Assembly: GCA_003586115.2 (NCBI GenBank)
Contig: QVOM02000119.1
Location: 51,547,428-51,611,427 of the forward strand
Length of the DNA: 64,000 bases
Direction of reading: 5' to 3'
Source: Salvator merianae
Taxonomy: Eukaryota; Chordata; Lepidosauria; Squamata; Teiidae
Shown in pieces: positions 56,745 to 64,000 of the stretch. Position 1 is the first letter of the stretch; each line of letters begins with the position of its first letter. A program made the position numbers and the translations under genes. The notes under the pieces are model-generated. The model saw only the letters and a program-made list of their open reading frames with translations. It ran no database searches and was not told the DNA's origin.

Positions 56745-57970
56745 AGTGTGGAAAAATATTTTTGTGCATTTTCCCCCAAACTGGAAAGAAGTCAACATGA
56801 TTCAGGAGAAAAAGAATATTTCACATTAATTATCTATTTATTGGCTGGTTTGAGCCCTTGGAGCAAACTTTAAATTCCTTTGACATTAATAAATGACAAA
56901 GTTACTTTCTAATTAAGAAATCATCATTTTTAAGGCAGTAGAACTGAGTGGACCTGTTTGATAATTGAGGGTCCCATCAAAGTGACAAACAGCATGTTAT
57001 TAAATTAGAGAGAGTCAAAATGATCAGACGTCTCTTAGATTATAATAGGCAGTAGCTGACGTTAGTGACAAAACACATTTCATTAATGAGGCTCTACTTG
57101 GTACCTTGTTAGTTACTTTATGCCTGTAAATCCCCTCAGAGATAGAAATGGGGCTTTGATGTCAGTCAAACCAGGAAATAAATCAAATCTGTCCTCTAAT
57201 CCTGGCTTATAGTTCATGCTGTAAACCTTTCAACCACAGTCCTCTATTACTTATTTCAACTCTGAGCTTTGGAAACATATTTATTTATTAAGAACATTTA
57301 TATGCCATTTGATAATAGTTCCTTCTGGTAGATTTAAAAACAGTAAATATTCAAATAATAGTCACATTCCCCACCCAATAAACAAATGACAACATTTAAA
57401 AAAAACTACACAAAGCTTCATCAACACAGAGCAAAATTGCTTTGAAAAATATGCATCATCATTAAAAGCACATCAAGTTCAGGAGGTTCAAAAACTCACT
57501 GTTTAAAGGTCTGAGAAATAAAAAGATTTTCACTTGATCTCCCCAATCCCCCAGAGAAGATACCTGTGGCTTGGGTACCACCAATTGTAGCTAACAGTGC
57601 CTATTAGGAACAGTCTGAAACATTTTGTTGACTAAGATGAAGGACAAGAAACTACTCCATTATTTCTACTATACTAGAATTATCCTTATGTGGTGGCAAG
57701 GCATACCGGGGGAAAAGGGGAAAACAGGCCAGTTTAGAAGGTGTAGGAGAGCCCATGTAGGTGCACAAACTGTTGCAAATGGACAGAACCATAAGATGAC
57801 GAAGGTAGGACCATTGTTCAATTGAATATATATTCAATCCAATATATATATATATTCCTTTCTGAAACATATTCAATCCATTGTACACAGGATATTGGTC
57901 CAGACTTTTAAAAATGAAGCCTTTGATCGTGTCATTGCCCCTTCTCTGTTGCCCTGTGGTCCCAGTCTGC
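56745..57970. other. Mostly unrecognised
   Basis: A short LINE-tail-like string (TTTATTTATTAAGAACATTTATATGCC) at about 57280 and an (AT)n-rich spot at about 57842-57856. No gene is seen. Confidence 0.35.
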
Positions 57971-58221
57971 AGACTGCTGTGGATTCATTCATTCATTATT
58001 TATTTATATCTCGCCTTTTTCCCAAAAAAGGGACTCAAGACGCTGTACAAGATTAAAACAACAATACAATAATATACCCAATTAAAAACTACCCATTCAT
58101 ATATACAAATAAAAATAGGATAAATAAAATCCAAGAGCAGTAATTATTAAAAATAATATTAAAAATAAAACAAGTTATTAAACACTATAAAAAGATAAGA
58201 GACAAAGAAAATAAAAAACAA

Positions 58222-60435
58222 TTAAAAATCAACTATTAAGTTAAAAGCCTTCCGGAATAAAAATGTTTTTACCTGCTTACGGAAGGCAGGAAGAGATGGG
58301 GCCATCCTGGCCTCCATGGGGAGGGAGTTCCAAAGCTTGGGGGCAGCCACTGAAAAGGCCCTCACTCTTGTTCCTACTAACCGGATTTGGGAAGGAGGTG
58401 GTACAGAGAGAAGGGCCTCAGAGGCTGATCTAAGCAGCCTGGCAGGCTCATAGAGGACAAGACGATTCTTCAGGTATCCTGGTCCTAAGCCATTTAGTGC
58501 TTTATAGGTTAAAACAGCCAGTTTAAATTGTGCCCGGAAAGGAATTGGTAGCCAGTGGAGCTCTTCCAATAAGGGAGTTGTGCGCTCCCTATAACTAGCG
58601 CCAGTTAACAGACTGGCTGCTGTTCTTTGAACCAGCTTGAGTTTCTGGGTGGTTTTCAGTGGTAACCCCACATAGAGGGCACAACAGTAATCCAACCGGG
58701 ATGTAACCAAGGCATGAATCACTGTGGCCAAATCAGGCTTCTCCAAAAACGGGCACAGTTGCCGCACTAGTTTCAACTGTGCGAAGGCACTCCTGGACAC
58801 TGCTGAAGCCTGAGCCTCCATGCTCAGAGATGAATCCAGGAGTACCCCCAAACTACGGACCTGCGTTCTCAGAGGGAGGGCAACCCCATCCAACACTGAC
58901 TGAAACCCTATTCGTGTATCTGACTTCCGGCTGACCAGGAGCACTTCTGTTTTATCAGCATTAAGTTTCATCTTGTTTGCTTTCATCCAGTTTGTTACAG
59001 CTTCCAGGCATTGATTTATCACATGCCCAGCTTCTTTGGAGTCTGGTGGAAATGAATAGTAAAGCTGGGTATCATCAGCGTACTGATGACATTTCACCCC
59101 CAAACTCCTAATGATTTCTCCCAATGGTTTCATGTAAATATTGAATAACATAGGGGACAGGACTGAACCCTGAGGTACCCCGCAGTTCAGTGGCCACAGA
59201 TTCGAACAAGAATCCCCCAGCAGAACTTTTTGAAACTGACCCTCCAAAAAGGAGCGGAACCATTGTAACACAATCCCTCCAACCCCCAACCCAACTAAAC
59301 GGCCAAGGAGGACACCATGATCAACGGTGTCAAAGGCCGCCGAAAGATCTAGCAGAATCAGCAATGATACATTCTCTTTGTCTAATTCCAGGCATAGGTC
59401 ATCTACCAGAGCGACCAGGGCTGTCTCTGTCCCATAGCCTGGTCTAAAACCAGATTGGCATAGATCAAGAAAGTTTGTCTCATCTAAAAGACCCTGGAGT
59501 TGGGAGGCCAAGACACGTTCCAGTACCTTTCCCAGGAACAGCAAGTTGGAGACTGGTCTATAGTTGTTTAATATAGTAGGATCTAGGGATGGCTTCTTCA
59601 ACAGTGGTCTAACCACCGCCTCCTTCAGATCTACAGGGACAGTACCTTGTTGCAAGGAGGCATTAATCACTTCCCCGATCCACTCAGTCAAGCCTATTCT
59701 GGCCTGTTTGATTAGCCAGGATGGACAGGGGTCTAGTACACAAGTGGTGGGTCTCACTTCCCCAAGGATCTCGTCTACAACCTCGGGCTGCACTAATTGA
59801 AATGTATTCATTAATGCTGGACCTGCAGGGGCTGACATTATCTCTGCTGTACCTACCACACTATTAGAGTCCAGCTCAGAACGAAACTGGGTGATCTTTC
59901 CCGAAAAATGGCGTGCAAATTCTTCACAGCGATCTGGTATGTGGTTCTCATATTCTATTGGGGACGGTTTTAACAGATCTCTGACTACTCGAAACAACTC
60001 TGCCGGGCGGTTGTGAGCAGAGGCAATACTGGCAGCCAGATATAACTTATTTGCAGCTTGTATAGCTCTCGTATAGGCCTTAAGATATTGTTTTGCTCGT
60101 TTCCTATTAGAATTGTTTAGTGTTTTCCTCCATTGTCGCTCAAGTCTCCTTCTCTCACGCTTCATGGCTCTTAGGTCCTTAGAAAACCATGGAGCTGGCT
60201 TAGGCCTCCTGTGTGAGAAGGGACGCTTAGGTGCAATCGTGTCTAATGCCCTGGTCACTTCCCTATTCCAGCAATCAACCAGGGCTTCGACCGGGGCATT
60301 TGTCAAGGCAGTGGGAAAAACCCCAAGAGCCCTTAAGAATCTTTCTGGATCCATGAGTTTCCTGGGGTGGGCCAACTTAACAGGAGCACCTTCCTTGCGG
60401 AGGTTCTGGGTTCCATCAAGTCTAAATGTGACCAA
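58222..60435 (-). CDS. L2 ORF2: reverse transcriptase and C-terminus
   Basis: The 737-codon frame encodes the RT that copies LINE RNA at the nicked target. Residues 290-295 hold the NNYRPV entry box, 361-373 motif A (LDLSAAFDTVDHG), 419-428 motif B (GVPQGSVLSP) and 452-455 the catalytic YADD. After that come KLNADKTEVLL (490-500), LVTSRLDYCCALY and LQ..AASLLTGA. The last block, LWNSLPMEARMAPSLPAFRK, runs into FLFRKAFN and is typical of L2. The listed first codon is not the real start, because the protein begins in the endonuclease frame at about 61204. No internal stops are seen, and all catalytic residues visible to me are present. Confidence 0.88.
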   Translation of the reverse strand: MVTFRLDGTQNLRKEGAPVKLAHPRKLMDPERFLRALGVFPTALTNAPVEALVDCWNREVTRALDTIAPKRPFSHRRPKPAPWFSKDLRAMKRERRRLERQWRKTLNNSNRKRAKQYLKAYTRAIQAANKLYLAASIASAHNRPAELFRVVRDLLKPSPIEYENHIPDRCEEFARHFSGKITQFRSELDSNSVVGTAEIMSAPAGPALMNTFQLVQPEVVDEILGEVRPTTCVLDPCPSWLIKQARIGLTEWIGEVINASLQQGTVPVDLKEAVVRPLLKKPSLDPTILNNYRPVSNLLFLGKVLERVLASQLQGLLDETNFLDLCQSGFRPGYGTETALVALVDDLCLELDKENVSLLILLDLSAAFDTVDHGVLLGRLVGLGVGGIVLQWFRSFLEGQFQKVLLGDSCSNLWPLNCGVPQGSVLSPMLFNIYMKPLGEIIRSLGVKCHQYADDTQLYYSFPPDSKEAGHVINQCLEAVTNWMKANKMKLNADKTEVLLVSRKSDTRIGFQSVLDGVALPLRTQVRSLGVLLDSSLSMEAQASAVSRSAFAQLKLVRQLCPFLEKPDLATVIHALVTSRLDYCCALYVGLPLKTTQKLKLVQRTAASLLTGASYRERTTPLLEELHWLPIPFRAQFKLAVLTYKALNGLGPGYLKNRLVLYEPARLLRSASEALLSVPPPSQIRLVGTRVRAFSVAAPKLWNSLPMEARMAPSLPAFRKQVKTFLFRKAFNLIVDF

Positions 60436-60442
60436 GAAGTGG

Positions 60443-61204
60443 TCAGTCCAGGATAATGGAACTGTGCAAGGTCCTTCTTATTCTGCAATCACTGTCATCC
60501 ATCCCACAAGAAAATACAAGGTCTAAAGTGTGTCCAGCCACACGAGTGGGGCTAGCGACAAGCTGGAACAATCCCATGGTAGCCAATCCAGACATGAAAG
60601 TTTGGGCCGCACCTGAGAGGGTAGTCTCAGCATGAATGTTGAAGTCCCCGAGTATCACGAGTTGCCGAGAATCTAAGACCACCTCAGAGATAACCTTGAT
60701 CAGTTTTGAAAGGGAAGTAGTTAAGCAGAGAGGTGGCCTGTAGACCAATAAAATCCCTAACCTGTCTCGGCTGCACATCTTTAAATATAAACATTCAAAC
60801 CCTTCAGATTGTGAGATAGGGCATCTAACTAGAGGGATCTCATCCCTGTAGACCACTGCAACTCCACCTCCCCATCCCTCAGATCTTGCCACATGTTGTA
60901 CAGAGAAACCTGGTGGGCAGAGCTGAGAAAGATTAGTTCCCCCAGCCGCCTCTAACCAGGTCTCTGTAATACATGTCAGGTCTGCATCTTCACTCAGGAT
61001 CAGGTCTTGGATGGCCACTGTTTTGCCATTCACTGACCTGGCATTAAGTAGTAAAAATTTCAACCCAGAGGTATTTCTAGTGCGGCTATCCTGATTATTT
61101 ATGAGGGGAGATATTTTGGGACTAATTAACACTTTGTCTCGCCTTCTGCCCCCCAAGTAATATAGATGCTTCCCCTTTTCATATCTTCCATTGTGCCAAA
61201 TCAC
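60443..61204 (-). CDS. L2 ORF2: APE-type endonuclease
   Basis: The 253-codon frame encodes the apurinic-type endonuclease that nicks target DNA. Asn54 (LLNARSV), Glu81 (ITETWL), the GGGVAVVYR block (112-120), GDFN (186-189) and DLVFS (228-232) match the family order. The final Ser-Asp-His segment (LSWTDHFLV) is present in the DNA but in the next frame. A 1-base indel between Cys240 and about Leu245 (near 60470-60485) therefore shifts the frame and the endonuclease ends early in HSSIILD. Translation could begin at the GTG/ATG region near 61204 or a little upstream, since no clear ATG decides it. Confidence 0.82.
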   Translation of the reverse strand: MIWHNGRYEKGKHLYYLGGRRRDKVLISPKISPLINNQDSRTRNTSGLKFLLLNARSVNGKTVAIQDLILSEDADLTCITETWLEAAGGTNLSQLCPPGFSVQHVARSEGWGGGVAVVYRDEIPLVRCPISQSEGFECLYLKMCSRDRLGILLVYRPPLCLTTSLSKLIKVISEVVLDSRQLVILGDFNIHAETTLSGAAQTFMSGLATMGLFQLVASPTRVAGHTLDLVFSCGMDDSDCRIRRTLHSSIILD

Positions 61205-61260
61205 TGGAATAGCTGCTCCCTCCTGTTCATTAATTCCCTGATCGAAATGGCAACATAACT

Positions 61261-61714
61261 TCCAATTATTTCAATTGCCTGAAGTAATTGACAAACTTTG
61301 GCAAATCATAGGGCCTTGGTAACAGTTCCTGGCTAGCTACTGAAGCTTATACCTGCATCCAGTGGTTGAATATTGAAAATCCAGACTCCTAACAATAGTG
61401 TTTTTGTAAGGACATTCATACTTTATAGCTTATTTTTTAGTGTTACTGTAAAGCAACTTCATCATCTCAGCGGAGCAGGAATGAACAGTAGTTGTGGTGG
61501 CCAATAACTGCTTGCCCTGTTTTCACTTTCCCTAATCTACTGCCGGCCATTATGTGCCACCATTGCCAGTACCAACCAAGCCTGCTGCTGATGGATCAGT
61601 TTTCTAAGTAGGCACAAAATGAGAAAGAGAAGAAGCAAAACCATTCCCCGCTGGCTGTTCTGGGCTATTTCTCTTCTTGAACTGCATCCATCCCAGATGG
61701 GGATTTCAATATTT
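61261..61714. other. Nothing recognised
   Basis: No supportable feature between the L2 element and the next L2 tail. Confidence 0.35.
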
Positions 61715-62010
61715 TTATTTTTATTTTCATTTTATTCATTAAGAATTTGTATCCTACCCTTCATCCAAAGGTCCCAGGGTAGGTCACGACAATAGAAAAA
61801 TAAAACATATACAATTAACTAAAATATATTTAAAATATATCCCATTATCCCCCCCTTCCTGGCAGGACAACACTCAGAGGAAGCTAAACATTAAAGGCTT
61901 GGATGAAGAGGTATGTTTTAACTAGATATCCAAGCCCATATAATGTAGGTGCCTGGTGAACCTCCAGAGGGAGAGTGTTCCAGGGTCTGGGGACCACCAC
62001 AGAAAAGGCC
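61715..62010 (-). pseudogene. L2 LINE 3' end fragment
   Basis: On the - strand FSVVVPRPWNTLPLEVHQA, PTLYGLGYLVKTYLFIQAFN gives the last coding block of L2. The 3' tail follows, with ACCCTGGGACCTTTGGATG and ending in ATTCATTAA-type repeats. It carries no RT motifs. Confidence 0.75.
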
Positions 62011-62033
62011 ATTTTGTGTGCCCCCCCCAATTA

Positions 62034-62458
62034 AGGTCTGGTTTGCACTTACTGGACTGTAATTGGTAAGCTGGGGCTATTCATATTTTGCATGCTGGAA
62101 CATCTCTGTTCTGTTCCAGCAGTGTGCAAAATGCAAATGGCTAAAACAGATTGTCATTGCAAAGTCCAAGATTCAGGTTTGGACTTTGCAGGGTGATCCC
62201 GAAACTGTACAGACACAGTCATGCAGTCCACCCCCCCTCAGTGCAAAGCACCTGGAAAAAATGCAAAGATGCTGTTCCTGGGCTAGTCCTCACACTTTGG
62301 GTAAGTTTGTGGACAACTTTTAACTTGTCCACAGCAGGAACAGGCTGGGGAGGGCTCAGATAGCTTCAAGACTACTGCAGTGGCATCTAGGTGCAGATGC
62401 AGAGTTCAGGCGGAAGGTGTGGGACGTTCCTGCAGGTAAGTGCAAGAATGCCCTTATC
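62034..62458. repeat. Probable MITE with TTTGCACTTA-type ends
   Basis: Left GGTCTGGTTTGCACTTA and inverted right end GGGCATTCTTGCACTTA resemble the GGCC..TGCACTTA termini. Smaller nested inverted pairs lie inside (CCAGCAGTGTGCAAAATGCA; GGAACA.C..TGTTCC). Confidence 0.4.
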
Positions 62459-62654
62459 ATGCTATCATTTGCTGAGGAATGAAATGAAAATATAATATTT
62501 CTTTATGTGCAAAGCACCACTACTTTTGTGCCTAGAAGACAGAATCAAAATTCGAGATGATTTTGGCCACACTGCGATGTCTTCTCCTCAGATTGAGAAA
62601 GAAGTCACTACTGATATGGGCTGTCTTTGAGGCAGGCAATTTACATTGGCTGCC

Positions 62655-62749
62655 TCTTAGCAGGGCCTGCCACATTCTGCACCAGCATGCAGGTGGCAGG
62701 CCCCTAATCTTGGATATAGTCCAGAATAAGACCCCATGCAGAAAGAGCC
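62655..62749. repeat. Partial copy of the 180-bp GGCC MITE
   Basis: It matches the right half of 40107-40286 and 45181-45360: GCATGCAGGTGGCAGG, GATATAGTCCAGAATA, then GCAGAAAGAGCC. Confidence 0.5.
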
Positions 62750-64000
62750 ATATTCTACTCTATTGGACATCAGTTAGACTTCATTGTATGTCCAGAGTCC
62801 AGTTCCATGCATTCCGCTTTAAGAAGAAATTCAGACAAATTAATCTAGAGTCAGAGGAATTATAAATGAACATTGTCATGGAACTTGAAATTAGTTCCTA
62901 TGAAAAGAGATTGAGAAGTTGGTGAAATATAAAAGCACTCTATAAATGTCTGAGGATATGTTATGTAGGATCACACTTGTTCTCTATCCTCCCAGAATGG
63001 AGACTATGGAATAATGGGACTAAACTGCAATAAAAAAAATATCTTAAAGGTGGTATGGGGGAACAGGGGGTGGGGCCAATTACCTTAAAACACACCAAGC
63101 ACAGCCAAGTAAAGATTGTGTTGGAGTTGCCTTGGTTTAGATTCCAATCCTTTGGTTCTACAATTTTGTAGTTAAATAGGCAGATTTATTCACAAGCTTC
63201 TTTTCATATTACTAGTCATACAGCCAGTCATCATCCACCCATCTCCCTTGCAATGATGGGGCGCAGTTTTAAAATCTAAGATTAGCTACAGCAAAGGCAG
63301 AATGTTACAGAAACTCTACCATTAACATTTCTTTCAGAATGTGTTGAGTTCCACAGAGAATATGTGGAAAATATTGTTATCACTTATGAAATCCACATTG
63401 ATTTGTAATCATGAAAGGACCAATTTATCCAGGAATTGAGAATATGAAGAATACAATACTCTTCTCCCAGGCTTCTTTAGATAAATATCCAAGGTCTTTC
63501 AACTGCATCCAATATTTGATTATGACATTACCCATGGGAAACAGTCTACAAGAAATCTAATGGACAAAAACAGTATGTGAAATTGGACAGTGTACAATTT
63601 ATATATGTGCGACAGACAGTCATTTTGAATTAATCAAGCAAATCTAAAGAACCTCAAGAGTACTGATGTTTCACATGTAAAGAAAGATTAACTTTTCATT
63701 TGGTTCTCCAGCAGAATGTGGAACAGGCAGCAGCACGCTTAATTAATGATGAGCATTTATAGATCGATGGAAGAATGCTGAAACCGAGTTATTGCAAAAT
63801 TAGTTTAAACGACTAGCATTCATAAGAGAATTTCCAGTAAACATTGAGACAAACTGTACAAATATTACCAAAGCTCTGGCCAAAACCAGATTTCTTGGAA
63901 AATGTATAACTTTGGTTGGGATGTCTTTAAGAACACATTGATGGGAGAAATGGAGCATGGGCAACTTTGTTTAGCACTTCATCACAGATTGACCACCATG
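62750..64000. other. Nothing recognised
   Basis: No gene or repeat is supportable to the window end. Confidence 0.35.

Larger units (their letters stand above)
57975..61260 (-). mobile_element. Nearly complete L2 LINE
   Basis: A ~3.3-kb L2-type non-LTR retrotransposon on the - strand. It holds an APE endonuclease, a reverse transcriptase and a C-terminal domain, then a 3' tail typical of L2 (CTTGAGTCCC...GATATAAATAAATAATG) ending in ATGA/ATTC repeats near 57977. One frameshift separates the endonuclease from the RT. Otherwise the ORF is open for about 990 codons, far better preserved than the L2 pieces at 48 kb. The 5' limit is uncertain. Confidence 0.85.

Noticed and set aside
1..64000. CRISPR array, prophage or bacterial operons
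   Set aside because: No spaced direct repeats, no dense coding, and abundant eukaryotic LINE/SINE/hAT sequence.

Overview
The window looks like vertebrate, most probably squamate reptile, chromosomal DNA. It is AT-rich and CpG-poor, it holds no host gene I can support, and it is dense in old transposable elements. The mix fits a lizard-like genome: L2, L1, RTE/BovB and R4-like (restriction-endonuclease type) LINE pieces, a tRNA-derived SINE, and many short terminal-inverted-repeat elements (MITEs). The species cannot be named from sequence alone.

The main object is one hAT DNA transposon at 21687-33309. It has 16-bp terminal inverted repeats (15/16 match) and a perfect 8-bp target-site duplication, GTTGCTAT. 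It carries two convergent genes. On the + strand is a BED-finger hAT transposase, split by a frameshift (23230-24042 and 24039-25670). On the - strand is a spliced gene of about six exons (29922-32312) for a Myb/SANT-like (trihelix) DNA-binding protein with an acidic linker and a C-terminal coiled coil. CGAA/TTCG motifs crowd both subterminal regions. Each gene has its own promoter-like region, and the transposase promoter carries a consensus RFX X-box. A hAT element with a second Myb/SANT gene resembles the two-gene plan of PIF/Harbinger elements and is the best candidate here for an undescribed system.

Inside this element a 200-N gap (26856-27055) is flanked by two roughly 99% identical blocks (23998-26855 and 27056-29928). 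One outer TSD pair encloses everything, so the likeliest reading is a single element whose two contig ends overlap without being merged. The real length would then be about 8.55 kb rather than 11.6 kb, with one transposase gene rather than two.

Left of the hAT (1-21678): a decayed hAT-like stretch, an R4-like LINE 3' part (4722-6330), a LINE RT remnant (7334-7890, - strand), MITEs, a 176-bp near-perfect hairpin (13527-13702), two inverted copies of a ~480-bp repeat (about 12.0 kb and 20.4 kb) and a SINE (18757-19050). Right of it (33318-64000): a BovB 3' end (34101-34405), a swarm of GGCC..TTTCTGCAC-ended MITEs (35-45 kb, 55 kb, 62 kb), L2 fragments (48 kb), an L1 3' part (51.7-52.6 kb), an RTE/BovB RT part (53.3-54.2 kb) and a nearly complete L2 on the - strand (57975-61260) whose ORF is broken by one frameshift.
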